A stretch of 64,000 nt of DNA from Solenopsis invicta (taxonomy: Eukaryota; Arthropoda; Insecta; Hymenoptera; Formicidae): positions 12,038,710 through 12,102,709 of the forward strand of contig NC_052672.1 in NCBI RefSeq assembly GCF_016802725.1, given 5' to 3'. The notes below the pieces were generated by a model. It did not search any database and was not told the DNA's origin. It was given only the letters and a program-made list of their open reading frames with translations. Of this stretch, positions 50,087 to 62,723 are shown piece by piece. The position numbers and the translations under genes were made by a program. Every line of letters begins with the position of its first letter. Within the stretch, counting starts at the first letter, position 1.

Positions 50087-51459
50087 AGTTATTCTTCCGC
50101 GAAATCAAACTCTACTTGGTATCGACATCCTTTTATAAATGTTCGTACGTCGTCGACACACAGCGGAATTACTTGGAATATCGCGAGCCCATTCGCGGAT
50201 TCTGGCCGATCGCCAAGGTCGATCGTGCGCGAGTGGATTTACACCGGAAGCATTGGAAGTCCTTAACGGACTCTTCCCTCTAATCCCCAATCGCAGGAGG
50301 AAGATACGGTAAAGTGCTTACTATCGGTTCCCGATGAGGAACTGCGGAATTTATCTTCTAACATCGGACGAGATGAATTTGTCAGTCTTCTTTATAAAAT
50401 TATAGGATAACATTATACGGAGTTATATGGATCGTCTTACACATTTCAAATATTTTATATCGAATTTTTCTACAAAAATATTCAAGTGTCGTTTCTCGAT
50501 ATTTCTCAAATTCTTTATATTTTTATTTCGCCTCTATTTTTCTCATACATGCGGTTGCACATTACGCGCATTGTGACATTTTCGTCGGAAAGCTATTACG
50601 TAATAGCCGTTCGATATCCGAGGATAACGAAGCTTTCATTGCGGTACGCAGGATCGCGCAATTATCTTTGCGGTTAACGACTCATCGCGGCACCTCTCAA
50701 TTTCGCAGTCGCGCAAGTCGCTTAACTTAATTTCCCGCAGTTCGCTCGCAGTCAACGAAATTAGACTAATCGTCCCCGCAAATTTGTCGCTCTGTCGCGT
50801 GCGATTAGCCAATCGGCCGTCTCCGCCAGTCACGGATTTGCGTGATTTTCTGTGTATTTCTCTCTGGAGCGCCGCAACCGTCTTTTGATCACAGTCGTAG
50901 CGCGACGACCGCGAAACCGCAATCGCAGCGCAGACTTCTTCGTGTACGCGGTGTAATTCGATGCGCGAATTCGCGCGCTCAATAATTTCGACGAGCATGC
51001 CTTGCACTCGCGCAACGCTTGTTCCCGTTTGCTTCCGTTCATGATCAAAGCGAGAAATACCCAATAATAAGGCAGGTATCGCGATTAACCGCCAATATCG
51101 CCTGGCGCTGCTGTGCATTATCGTATTAAATGCAATTTAATCCATCTCGGATTATGATTTCACATTGCATTTACCTGTGATGATTGTCCCCCTTCTCCCG
51201 GATGCGAGAGAAACGAGATTACAACTGTCATATTCCATGATAAAATACGGTCTTGCAAAAAAAAAAAATACTAAATTCACAAACGTACGCTTTCTCCACA
51301 ATCTTAATTATAAATCTAGAAAAAAGAAAACGAAAGTTATTATTTGCATAAGAAAGAGCCCGTCTTAGTGAGCGTTCTCAGGTTTAATACAAGAGTTAAA
51401 TGGATCATTCGGTTAATGTCATTCACGACAATGTTTTATGTACGAGAGCGCCTGTTTAC

Positions 51460-51480
51460 AAAAAAAAAAAAAAAAAAAAA
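51460..51480 (+). repeat. Poly-A tract, 21 nt
   Basis: Twenty-one consecutive A residues without a visible retroposon body. Confidence 0.95.
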
Positions 51481-52388
51481 GAACGGATACTTACGTTAGA
51501 TGTGTATAAAGATAATCCTTGCCGTTTTACGTCCTTTCGTTCACGTCCATGTATTCCCGGTGGATTTATCGCCCCGGCCCTTTCCTCGTTTTATCATCCC
51601 CTCCGCACCGTCAACTTTTCGAAGATAAAAGCAAAGTTTCGCGGGGGGTCTCTGGACGACTCGAGTTTCCGCTCAGTGTCGTCTGCCACGCACACGCATA
51701 AATCCGCGATCTACACTGCGGTCTCGCGGAATTTATTCCCTCCTGAAAGATATCCGCGCGAGAGGGAAGAGCGCGGACAGAGAGCATTTCCGTGGCCAAG
51801 GGCAATTTCCTTCTTTTTTATCGTGCGAACACGGCGCGAGCAGTCGGTATTTTTACGGCGGAGCTGTTCCGCATGTTGGATTACGTCACGCTTCGCGTGG
51901 AGCATATCTTCCGGTACATGATAGGCGTAATCCGATCTCACATTTTTTTTTTTCAGCTTTTAATAAGATTTTTGTGCGAATAATCCAGACTTCCGTTCTC
52001 ACGATAGAGTTACTAATCAGACAATGATCTGCGGAACGCACCGCCTCGTCATCGCCGCCGCCGTGTACGTTTCCTCTCTTGTTAAAAGTAGCGAATTTTA
52101 GATCGATCGTATCGGAAGTCGGCCGGCCGTTCGTTCACAAACGGTATCTCACGGGGCGGAAATTACGCCGGCCGGAGATAGCGAAAAAGCGCGGAAATTG
52201 CGACAGACAAGTCGCGTCTTGTTTTACATCTCTAGCGTATGCACTCGGGTGATGAACAACCTCCGCGCAAGTCGCGCCGCCACGGACGACCGTCCCCTTT
52301 CTTCTCGCTTTCCGCGCCGCCATCGTAATATCCCCATAATTCATACGAGAAGAAAGAGTAAAGAGATTACGTTGTCCAGCAGAGGAGC

Positions 52389-52417
52389 GCTGCAGCTTTC
52401 TTCTGTAAAGCTACAGC
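52389..52417. repeat. Stem-loop with 11-bp arms, one mismatch
   Basis: GCTGCAGCTTT at 52389-52399 pairs with AAAGCTACAGC at 52407-52417, ten of eleven positions, around a 7-nt loop. The outer C-G and G-U pairs extend it slightly. A third related word (GCAAGCTGTAGG) follows at 52425-52436. Confidence 0.65.
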
Positions 52418-53747
52418 GTCTCCCTGCAAGCTGTAGGTGCGTCCGCAGCCAATTACAGTTTTAGACGCGCTGTCTTGAAAATACCGTCCTGTCATCGCTG
52501 AAAGTTATAATTCCTGACTTCTTTTCTTCGTAACTAGATTAATACGAGGTAAATTTCTATATAATTTAGAATATGCAAAAATTAGATACAATTTCACGAC
52601 AATTGTTACGCGAACAATGTGTATTGATTTATAGTACGGGCTACAAGAAACTAAGCCAATATAAATTTATATCGTGGAAGACTTTCTAGAGCCACATCGA
52701 ATGTCTTTTTCCTGCTCAGCCTCTTCCGAATGCACTCGTTCCACATGTTACATCATCTGGCTTGCACCGTCACTCGCAAGCTGTGTGTCTACAAAACGAT
52801 ATATAACAAATTGGCCATTGCGTCATGATTGCAAAAGCGATTGTTTCCGGTTTCTTCAACCAGCGAAAACGATGCAAGTAACACTTCTCTTGCACAATGT
52901 AATATCTCGATTTCTAAAATTTGTGAATTATTCGAGCGATCGGCATTCGGTAGATTGCATCCGGCTTTTCTATTTGAGCATCACGATTACGGCATTGCGC
53001 AAAGGTTGCAAAACGTACCGTATTTAAATTCGTGTTCATTTTCTTACGCAATGCAAATTCTCCCGCTGCTGAAATTGATGACTAATGATTTTAATGAACG
53101 GTTATTAATATCTCAGCGGCCTATAATCGATACATAAAAAAAAATTGAGTGTAATAGTTGACGAAGATTCTTATTATCATAAAAATTGCTGCGATTGCCA
53201 ATTTCGAACAGCAATATAAATGCATTTGCAATATCTTCTAGACAGAAGCTGTCATCTAATTGTTATATATCTGTGTAACTTTCGGCCGTTGCAATACCGT
53301 CCTGTGTGGTAATTTGACGTTGATTAAGACAAAGTATCGAGGCGAATGTCTTGTATTTCCTTCGCGTCTCTTCCGATGACAAAGCTAGTTTCGTGCATCA
53401 AAGGGTGCATTAGTTCGTAGCACCCGTAGATCAGGGAATGAGATGCACCCAGAGCGTCGCTGATTTTCATTTCGCGTGCTCGCCAGCCGTGGAGTTCCAC
53501 GAAGGTTCTTTACCTCGCCCTACGCAATCCCTTAAATGTGACGTACTTAATTGCTGATGCGATAAAAACAGACATGTCTCTCTATCATTCTATTTTTCTC
53601 CACAAATAAGCTGTTATTTCTCTTAATTATACATAGATATATGAAGGTATATTACGGTACTACGAGCTAGAAAAGAGGAAACAATTAAAATTACGACAAT
53701 AATTCCTTATTCCTACGCTTATTACGTTAAAATAAATTTATTTTTTT

Positions 53748-53758
53748 GGGGGGGGGGG
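53748..53758 (+). repeat. G11 run preceded by T7
   Basis: Eleven consecutive G residues directly after seven T residues, an unusual poly-G in AT-rich surroundings. Confidence 0.95.
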
Positions 53759-55451
53759 CTATTTTTGATACGAAATGACGTGTACAATACGTAAATTAAT
53801 TTAACAAATGTCAAAGGTAAAGTATCTCTGTCGTTTGTAAACGATACCATGATCACGTTTATCGCTGCGGACTGCAAAATTGCACGGATGCGCAAGTAAC
53901 ATCATAATACCTCCATTTAATGAATTACGTATCTTTTTTCGTCCGCAACAAAATACGCCGGCGTGGCTCGAAAAAAAAGCGTTGCTATCAAAAGGTGGAA
54001 CACGATAAGCGGACTTGCTCATTAAATCATACAAAGGGCGTTGACAAAGCCGCCACGAGAACGACGAGTCGACCCTCAAAGACGAGCACTCCCTCTTTGC
54101 AACTATAACCGCTTCGTGTTACCAAATGCATGACAGGATTCTGCAATGCAGAAAACACCGCTAGATAATTTCGTACACGCTACTCAATTTTTTATCCACT
54201 CCTCTTCCCGCTTCCCGAAAGCCGTTTAAATAGTCCACGGAACGTACAATGTCACAGGATTTTTCCATTTTGTATAAAGCAGTACTGTAGAAACAGTAGT
54301 ATACGCTAAAGCTTCTAAAAAAGTTAAGTCAGGAGGTAACCCGGTCCCTAAAAAAATTATGTTTCATGAATGTTAAGTTTAAAAAATACCTCTTAAAACA
54401 CAATTTGTTTTATTAGTATATCACTGCTTTCCGACTAACGTTTCACAAAATTGTAACGCTCCGTGAGCATTACGAGACATTACGCGATGTTTCCAACTGA
54501 GAAAGATATTTTTCACATTTTTAATTGTGAAAAGAGAGCTGCAACAAAAATTTTAATTATTCATTAATAATATAAATATGATACGCATTTATTTTGTACC
54601 TTTGTCCGTAGATACTTGGTTTCTTTAAATACCCATTTATTTTATTAATATCCGAGAAATGTATCGTGTTGCTCACAAAACTTGAAAACGCTGCTTTTGA
54701 ACAGGGGGAATGAAGTCTTCTCTGAAATATGTCGACATTTGGCGGAAATACCTCGGAACATTCATTCGCGAGGAAAAATCTCGTCTGTAGAAAATAGCGT
54801 TCTCGGTCATGACGATGCGCTCTCGGAAGCACGGGCAACGTCTTAATTAACTCGCTTCATTGGCGAATTCTACGGACATCCTCTTCTTTTCTTCAACCTT
54901 CGTTCCTCCGCGCCTTATAAATCCCTCTTACATCCCAGGCATTTTTCACGGCCTGTATTCTACGACCGAAAAACCTTACACTGGTAGATCCGTCCAGCTT
55001 TCGGCCCGGCCGTTAAATCCATTAGCCGTTGCTGTCGGCGGAATGAAAAAGAGGTGGCGAGATCATGGTGGATGGTGGTAAAATCGAGGAATCACACGCG
55101 CATCACGTACAAAACCTGGGAAGAAACTTCGTTATGAGAGAACTTGTCGTCTCGCGGCGATCTCTGGTTGGGGTCAGAGGTTTTCCATTTGGAAAGTCCG
55201 TAGGATTTTACCACTATTCTGCCCCTTATGTCCTCTGCCACCCTTTATTCGTCGTTTGCACCGTTCTTTCTTATCCTTTTGTAAGAGACTTTTCAACTAC
55301 TCGAATCTTGTTTCGGCGAAATTTCCCTTGATCGACCGTCTGATCATCTGAAATGGCATTGCCGGAGTAGAAGTGGCCAGGCGTTGGCAGCATAAATATT
55401 TGCAAAGAAAATAGAACTAAAAGACTACTCGCATTTAATTTTTTAACTGCG
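53759..55451. other. Non-coding stretch, no gene recognised
   Basis: No gene or repeat is recognised. Short open frames on both strands near 54560-55330 lack protein character. Confidence 0.65.
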
Positions 55452-55453
55452 TA

Positions 55454-55694
55454 CACAGAAAAAAAGTTAATATTAAATCAACAATCTGTGTTTCATATGT
55501 AAGCAAGAATATAAAATCTTCTTGGAAGAATTTCTAATCTTAAACAGACATAATTTGCTTATATCAAGAAAATTTTTCTCTTCATGTAAGTAAATTATGT
55601 CTGTTTAAAGCTATAAATTTTTCTAAGAAGATTTTATATTCTTGTTTATATATGAAACAAAGATTGTTGATTTGACACTAAATTTTTTTCTGTG
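55454..55694. mobile_element. MITE with long terminal inverted repeats, 241 bp
   Basis: The terminal inverted repeats are about 110 bp each and clearly alike. Both begin CACAG plus an A-run. They then share AAATCAACAATCT, TGTTTCATAT, CAAGAATATAAAATCTTCTT and AAACAGACATAATTT in the same order, read inward from each end. They meet at a short AT-rich centre near 55575-55585. TA lies immediately outside each end (55452-55453 and 55695-55696), as for Tc1/mariner-type elements. There is no transposase frame. This is the clearest inverted-repeat transposon in the window. Its tips and a TTAAATCAAC word resemble the right end of the element at 10760. Confidence 0.9.
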
Positions 55695-56229
55695 TACCTG
55701 TTTTCAATTTACAGAAAAAAAACATTTTCTTATTCTTTGTGGCTCTTTTATATGAATGACGACATTTTAATGAAAGTGCAATAACTAATTATTCTTTTTC
55801 CCAACACGGATATATTTCGCTTTTTATCCTAGATATTTTTCCTTCCGTGTTGCTTACATTATTTGCAATGCCCAAACAGCATATTATCAATTTATATGAG
55901 ATCAAACAGCGTATTATAAAGTTGTTGATCCTGCGTCTAGTCATAATGTTGACTGTTCATCAGATGGAATTACATCCAAACGGATCGCCTCAATTTGGTC
56001 GAAGCGATTACACGAGCGGCGAACTCGCGCTAGTTAGCGAATTTTGGAAAATAATATTTGGATAGGAACGTTCATGCGGTGTACTCACGCATATCGTGCG
56101 AAGGAAGTTATCGAAATTTCGTGGAGAACGTTCCGCTACTACCCCTTCAAACATGGCTGCTGAAAAACTGATAATGTTTCGGAATTTCTTGTTTCTAAGC
56201 GCCATTATAAATGTAGGACATAAAATAGA

Positions 56230-56230
<1 letters not shown>

Positions 56231-56266
<36 letters not shown>
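56231..56266 (+). repeat. (TA)18 microsatellite
   Basis: Eighteen uninterrupted TA units. Confidence 0.97.
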
Positions 56267-56269
<3 letters not shown>

Positions 56270-56921
56270 CAGTGGGGAAAGAGAGAGAAGCGTTCGCGTT
56301 TGTGACGTGTCGAAAGTTATCGTTTCGACAAACTTGAAAGCTTGTGATTTAGCTTTCACGTTTTATTACTTATTCATATTATCTCACACACTTAAAGTGT
56401 TGCGCCACGTAACGAGACAGTACGTCAAAGATAATATAATTAATCCATTATTTTTCATTATTTCTTTCTTTGTCACATTTTGTTCGTAACGTTGAGAATT
56501 TTCCTCTCAGGATACACTTACGCGAATTCTCAGGTGTTAAATGCGCTATTTCTCTCATGCGCGAGACAGGAGATCAGTTCTGAGGAAGTAGCTAGAGATG
56601 GGCGACAATATCCTTGAAAATTGCAGCAAGTAGGTACGTGTAAGGGCTGCTTCGTGTAATAAGAAACTTCGCGGAAATGAGCATCAATTTGCTGCTATTA
56701 AATTTCGTAAGAGAGCCAAGATTCCTCATTTACTTCGTTACATCTTTCAACTCGTTACCGTGAACGCGCAGCGTCCCGTACTTGCGATTAATGTTAGCGC
56801 GATGTTAACTTAATCCCATCTAATGGAGAATAAAATACGAGACTTTTGACAATATGTTTACATCACTATTCGCGAAATGCATTTTTATTCTTTGATAAAA
56901 CATATAACGTACAATACGACA

Positions 56922-56938
56922 ATATATATATATATATA
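56922..56938 (+). repeat. (AT)n microsatellite, about 8 units
   Basis: A short AT repeat in AT-rich surroundings. Confidence 0.9.
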
Positions 56939-58295
56939 ATCCAATGTAATCGTCTTAATAAAACGAAATCGATATATATATTAATACGAATGAATAAATG
57001 TGAATGCATACGAATACATATAGCTCGTAAATACGCTGTAAAGTTTGATTAACCGTTACACCTAAATAATAAAACGAAATAATTATTTTTAATTAACTGG
57101 ACCATATTTTTTTCGACCGTCTTTGCATTTTTTTGTTTAAGCCCCGACGCTTAAAAGGTTAATAAATCTCGTGCGTTGTTGTTTTATAAGTCTTGGAACC
57201 TGGTGCCATGGCACTTTTTAACGGCAGTTTCGCTCATTATACTCTTTTCAAACTATCCGAAGTCTTGAAACACCATTGTGCTCCTAAGTGTTTGTAATGA
57301 CCGCGGTTAAGATTGTTGGAGCTTTTTTTTCAGAGCAAGCATTCAGACCTGCTTGGCGTCCCTTTCAAGACGCGGTTGGCAGGAGGTTAATTTCGCGTGG
57401 CAAAGTAGCAGGACAGGTTGTAGATTGCATCGTTCGTGTCGCGGGAGCACCGATTGCATAGAGGGTGCGAGGTTTCTCGGCGTTTAAGAAGAAAAGGGAG
57501 CGAGTTGCGCGAGAGAAGCAGTGGTAAACGAAATCGTAGGGAACCGCGCCGTTTGTTAGAAATTCTTGCACCTTCCCCAGGATTCAACCGTCCAACCCTA
57601 CAATGTTGCGCGAGCTTGTAACTGCTTTCCCTCCCTCTCTCTATTCGTGTTTGCGACTCGGTCCCCTCGAGAGAGTGCGTAAGGTGAACCGTTCCATTTT
57701 ACACGGTCTACGTACGTTCATTCTTCCGTTAATCCACTTACGGAAATTGACTTGCTGTAATCCAGCTGTAATCCAAAAAAGGGATACCTTGTTCGAGTTT
57801 TATTGCAATTCCGAGTGTGTTTACGGCAATGAACTAAAGTGGTCCCGAGCGTAACTCGATTTTGAGATCTCTCTCCTCGAAAACAATTAAAAATTTTAAA
57901 TGGAGAATATTTTGAGAAAGCTGTTGCTTTCAACTAATAAAACGTTCGAAAATAAGTACATTTCACACTTGTACGCGGTAATTCGCTGTAGCTTGTTTAC
58001 TTCGGCCCAACGAGAGGATCCTTTAATGAACACTCTTGCAGCGCGAACCGTCACCCGCATAATCATGGCCATTGATCGCGGTCGACGTGCTCCCGGCTAC
58101 GGCAGCCTAGAAAGGATCATGTCCTTGGCATAAGGGTGCGCCATGAAAAACGACATACCTGTCACAACCTCGCTTACCTTAATCGATGGAGTTAGCGGCG
58201 TGTTACCGGTAACGCGCGTACAAAAGCGGCCTTTCCGGTATGCGACGGCGATCAAACTGCCTCGATGGAGCTCCGAACGAAAAGAAGAAGACAAG

Positions 58296-58328
<33 letters not shown>

Positions 58329-58334
58329 AGAGAG
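58296..58334 (+). repeat. (GA)12 tract with internal G run
   Basis: GA units at 58296-58320 run into a G run at 58320-58328, then more AG. The plus strand is all purine across the tract, compatible with triplex formation. Confidence 0.93.
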
Positions 58335-59286
58335 AAAAGTGAAGGAGAGTACTGAGCGGAAAGGAAACGATAAAACGGAGCGTAAAGGAACAGGTCCGGA
58401 TTGGCGGCGGATATAGGCTTTACAGCGGCGTGGAAAATAGAGCGGAAATAGAGCTCGCTCGGAAAAGTTTCATGGAGGCGGGATTTCTTTGGGAGCACAA
58501 TGCTGAATTTACACTGTCGCGTGAAAAAGGTGGTGCGAAGACGTTTCATTCGTTAGTTTTGACCCGTGGCGTTTACTCAACGTCCGCCCGGCTCCTTTGT
58601 ACCCTGAAGGATCCGGGGGCATCCTTTACCCCGGACACGGATGCAGGCTCTCTCTTTTTCTCGAGGGAGAAGCTGTGCATAGTTTTTCAACTGGTTCGAT
58701 TTATTTTAACGAGAAACCGATGCACACGCGCGCAGCAAGAAAACGAACGAGGTTGTTATAGTTAGATTGATTTTCTCGAGTGAAAAATGCAGGTGTGAAA
58801 AATAAAGTAAAATCGATTGTCTAGAGAACGAATGCATTTTCTCCCGTTTTTGACGGATCATTTTCTTAAGCGATGTTATAAAATCACAAACTGCTCTTTA
58901 TTTGGCGCGTATATTGCATAAAACGAACTCTAACTGATTAATATGTAATTATTTTTTTCGGAACATATTACTGCATCGGGTTTTTAATCTCTATATTGCA
59001 TCGAATAAGACGTCATCAATAATTCTTCCCTTAATCCCGATTTTAAATGCGATATTCAAGTTGTCGGTGCATAAACGATACCCATCGTCGAATTACCAAT
59101 ATTGTCCGATCAATGCAGGCTGTATAACCGTTCACACCCGAGCCATAAACCGTCGACGATTGACAATTGCAGTGAAACGCGTCAAATATAAATATAACGC
59201 CTCAACTTTTCCGATTTTGCTCTATTGCTGTCGAACACAAACTGTCCGACAGGAAAATATTTTCTCTGTACACACTCGCACGCGCG
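58335..59286. other. Non-coding stretch, no gene recognised
   Basis: A 111-codon open frame (58430-58765) has fairly even composition, but no recognised family and no splice or promoter context. It is left unannotated. Otherwise AT-rich from about 58790 to 59050. Confidence 0.55.
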
Positions 59287-59324
<38 letters not shown>

Positions 59325-59328
59325 TGTG
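59287..59328 (+). repeat. (TC)10(TG)11 compound microsatellite
   Basis: Ten TC units change directly to eleven TG units. Confidence 0.97.
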
Positions 59329-59542
59329 TTTCGTGTGTATGTGTCCATAACGCGACAAACGCGAACGATCTTTGTCGTCTCGAAGACGCGGCGTGGCACG
59401 TCGCGCAAAAACATTTCTCTCCTCGGTTTGCTGGCGGGCATGTACGTGCAGAAGATCCCGGAGAGCTGCGGAGGTTACCGTTACAAAACGTTGAGGCTAT
59501 TAAGCCATCAGCGACGGGATTTTATCCTGGTTTCTACGACCG

Positions 59543-59543
<1 letters not shown>

Positions 59544-59627
<84 letters not shown>
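59544..59627 (+). repeat. Symmetric GAC/GACAAC array
   Basis: The structure is (GAC)8, then GAGAAC, then (GACAAC)4, then (GAC)10, 84 nt in total with uninterrupted triplet phase. One plus-strand frame reads as aspartate runs flanking an Asp-Asn alternation, inside a 202-codon open frame (59061-59669) that also runs through the TC/TG tract. The frame looks repeat-made, not genic. The phase-perfect array could expand or contract. Confidence 0.95.
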
Positions 59628-60578
59628 ATTACCGTTCTTTCTGCTGCCGTTGACGTTCTGCTTAGATGACTGTAACTACTGCGCTTCGGCTCTCTCGCCT
59701 CCCTGATACTGTCACGGATGATTTATGACGTCGTCTTTACTCAACATCAGAGTCACTATCAACAGGTATGCGAAAATACGATGGAATCAACTTATTGATC
59801 TTGATAATGTCATTTTCTGTCGTTACGTACTCGTGAAGTGACAATTTCGCTGGAGTACGCAGAAATGGATGAAATTGATGTTTACGCAAGACGACGTGCG
59901 GGTATGCGTGTGTGTAATCCGATAAGAACCGAATAGATGAAGAGCATGGAGAAATTAAAGTTCAAACATAAAACGCGGCTCCGATGAATAAATAATACAC
60001 ACGCGTACGTGATATCAGAATTCATATTATTTTTACGAATAACAAATTGAATAATTTAATCTATCGAAAAATTCATATATCATTTGAAATAAAATTGTAG
60101 ACGGAATGCACAAAGCTCTTTGCCATAGGTGTAATTTTGTTTGTTTATATACAGTCTATAGTGCGCTGATACAGGATTGTCTCCAGCTCTACGCGTTCGT
60201 ATGCGTTTGTTGACGACGTGTGCGCCATTGCGCTTCTCTCCTCTCTATTCTTCATCTTTTTCTCTGACGACATTATCTGTTATTCAAAGAAGCTCGACAG
60301 GATTTGTGCTGCTGACGGCGAAACATTTGAATTTTTGTCCATGTATAATCTCTGACATTTCTCTTCTTCGCCTTTTTCTCATCTCCGTTGATCTTTCTAT
60401 CCGCGCTTCTTCTTGTAACGTACGTGGGCGTTTATCTATAAACCATGTTAAACCAGCGTTGGTTTTTCCGATAGCAGCATTGTCTTCGTAGACGCACGTA
60501 ATTATTCATCGCGCGTTACAAAATCTCTCTTAGGCAAACGTAGGACTGATCTAATTTCCGTTTCAATTCTTTATTTTG

Positions 60579-60581
<3 letters not shown>
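59628..60581. other. Non-coding stretch, no gene recognised
   Basis: Mixed sequence, pyrimidine-rich at about 60225-60420 on the plus strand. No gene is recognised. Confidence 0.65.

Positions 60582-60624
<43 letters not shown>
60582..60624 (+). repeat. (CT)18 microsatellite with imperfect tail
   Basis: Eighteen CT units at 60582-60617, then TTCTCTC. Confidence 0.97.
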
Positions 60625-61439
60625 AATGCAGCGGAGATATTGGAAATTTAATAAAATTTCAACGACGTATATAGGAAGTGCTCGCCGCTATTTTTCGAAC
60701 GTCATGAAGATTTCAGAGGAGCTATTTAAAGAATACAATTTTTGTACTATATCGAATTTCCTACGACAATCCCTTAAGGAATGAAGGTTTCGCTCTTCCC
60801 GATGATGAAAGAGATGCAATTCTGTTTCACGGGAAGTTATTGTCTTGCAAGCCGATGCAAGCTGCATTTCCCATGGTGCCATTGTCCGTCCGAGCGTGGA
60901 TTATTACTACTGTTTCCTTCAGCGAAAACCTGTAATAGTCTGGAAGCGAGCTTACGAGACGCTGAGTCACGAAACGTTTGTATTGAAGATTGCTCGCAAG
61001 ATCTTAATGGATGGATTTTCTTAGCGGATTTCCGAACGATATTTTCAGGAAACGAGTTTCCGCACCGGAAGTCAGACTAGAAAGAAAATAATATCGTTCG
61101 CGTTTGTTATCGATTTATGCTGCAGCTCTCGCTCTCCGAATTACAGCTCTTCCGGAGAGGACCTGGCCGTTGCTGTGGAGTTCCGCCATCGTTTCGACAT
61201 TATCGTGAGCCGTTAACAACGGCAATGCTCGTATTCCGTCCGCCGTTACCGTCAGACCGCCTTTATCTCGGCGACAATTACTCATTGTTCGAGGTGACCT
61301 GGCAGGATACATTCAAAGTTTCGTTCCGCCGCGCCCTTGCGTCTCGCCCGTCTCGCTCTTTGTCCGCTACGATGTGTATTGTGTGCTTGGCTGACCACGC
61401 GTTGACCAGCGTCACTTACGAAGCTCCGAAAGAACAACA
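60625..61439. other. Non-coding stretch, no gene recognised
   Basis: Open frames at 60781-61080 and 61117-61587 (plus) are the best here by length, but I recognise no domain. The second runs through the CG tract. No splice structure is evident. Confidence 0.55.
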
Positions 61440-61476
61440 CGCGCGCGCGCGCGCGCGCGCGAGCGAACGAGCGAAC
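61440..61476 (+). repeat. (CG)11 tract followed by two GAGCGAAC units
   Basis: Eleven CG units (61440-61461) run into two copies of the 8-mer GAGCGAAC. A CG alternation of this length is rare in animal DNA that suffers CpG decay, and is strongly Z-DNA-prone. Confidence 0.95.
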
Positions 61477-62211
61477 GAGCGCGAGCATATCGGTATGGCG
61501 CAAAGATGTCATCATATTTGTCGCATTGCGGAAACTTTCGCGGCCAATCACGGCGTGAGCCGCATGAGAAATTATTCTGAGATGTAGGGAACGGGAGCCG
61601 GCACGCCGTCGAACGGAAGTCGATCCTCTCGCGAGATCGGAAACTTGGAAACGAGCCCGCTCTCACGACCGAGCGGCACCGGTTTCACCTCTTGATGAGG
61701 GAATCCTCCCGTGCGTAATTATCAATTCCACGGCGGTTTATTCGGTTCCGCGTCACGAGCGCGTCGAATTTTTTTACGAACCTATTAGACACGTCTTTAT
61801 TTCCTTTTATCTTTACTGCGGGATATAAAAACAGATTTAAAGCATTTGAAAAATTCAGCTGGAGACAGAGATTGCAATATCGTATTTCATTCAATATATA
61901 CAGAGGAAGGAGGACTGGAACGTTTCGACACGAATTTCAAGCGATTGCATATTTATGCATATTTTTCTTAATGTTAGTAAGTTATGGTACATTGTCTCGT
62001 ACGTACCGTCGTACGTTTCTGCAACCAAGAAAGCGTCCGGGGGCGATATATCTGGTCGCTGGCACTTGTGTATACGTACCATTATTTATTGTATAATTCG
62101 TTGCTGTCATGGTTAGTGTCCTCAAGTTAATGTATGACACGGTATACCGCGTCGCGAGATATTTGGCGAACAGAGGACTGGTTTCCTCCAGTTTATTCGT
62201 ATCCTAAGTTG
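61477..62211. other. Non-coding stretch, nothing recognised
   Basis: CpG-rich to about 61690, then mixed. No gene or repeat was identified. Confidence 0.65.
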
Positions 62212-62272
62212 GTTAAATTACTTAGCCGCATAATGGAGCCGGCTTTCGTGGTTCGGTGACGTTTATCTTGTT
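62212..62272 (+). repeat. Direct repeat copy 1 (partner at 63053)
   Basis: GTTAAATTACTTAGCCGCA, then TAATGGAGCCG, then GGTGACGTTT, match in order and spacing to 63053-63113 (the first 19 bases exactly). The offset is about 841 bp, in direct orientation. The origin is unknown. Confidence 0.65.
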
Positions 62273-62723
62273 ATTTAGTATTCCGTTTTTCTTTCTCCCC
62301 GCGCGCGTGCGCGCGCTCGTGTCGCTTGATCATATAACTAAATATTTACACGAAACTTCGGTTTATAAAGGTTCACGAAGGTGGATAACGGCGCGACAAT
62401 AGCGCGCACTCTGCTTAATTAATATCACATTTTGTCGCAAATTTTATTTTGCAAGTCTTCAATTAATTATTTTCCAAGCCTCTTGCCTATCACACCCCAT
62501 GCCCAGCCATTTCCTTAATTAATTCATGTGCGCAACAGGCGATAGAATTTACCAAGTAACAAAACGCCAAACACAACATTTGTTTCTCCCGCTTTTGCGT
62601 ACTGAGTTGCCGTAGATATCGCTTTGAGTTGCTACACGCAGTTTGGCGAAACTGATGGAGCACACACGATTACAAAACAATTATAAACGGCGATAACACA
62701 AAGTAAACGCTTTGTCAACACAT

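Larger units (their letters stand above)
50087..53747. other. Non-coding stretch, no gene recognised
   Basis: CpG-rich at 50600-51120 and 51500-52460, mixed elsewhere. It holds a poly-A tract at 51460-51480 and the stem-loop at 52389-52417. The 160- and 173-codon open frames (50636-51118 minus, 51400-51921 plus) have no domain, and the second begins across the poly-A run, which it reads as a lysine stretch. Confidence 0.55.
55697..58295. other. Non-coding stretch, no gene recognised
   Basis: No gene is recognised. Two AT microsatellites lie at 56231 and 56922. The interval 57360-58140 is more GC-rich, with unconvincing open frames on both strands. Confidence 0.65.

Noticed and set aside
25256..51480. 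Poly-A runs (25256, 32748, 46046, 51460) as retroposon tails
   Set aside because: No target-site duplications or recognisable bodies beside them; plain mononucleotide repeats explain them.
51400..51921. Open frame of 173 codons starting across a poly-A tract
   Set aside because: The poly-A supplies a lysine run and the rest has no recognisable character. Other frames are open over the same bases.
16921..54350. Shared word GAGGTAACCCGG at about 16924 and 54333
   Set aside because: Isolated 12-base matches are expected many times between all positions of a 64-kb window, and the flanks do not align.
59061..59669. Open frame of 202 codons
   Set aside because: It runs through a TC/TG microsatellite and the GAC/GACAAC array, which supply much of its length. 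No domain or splice context is visible.
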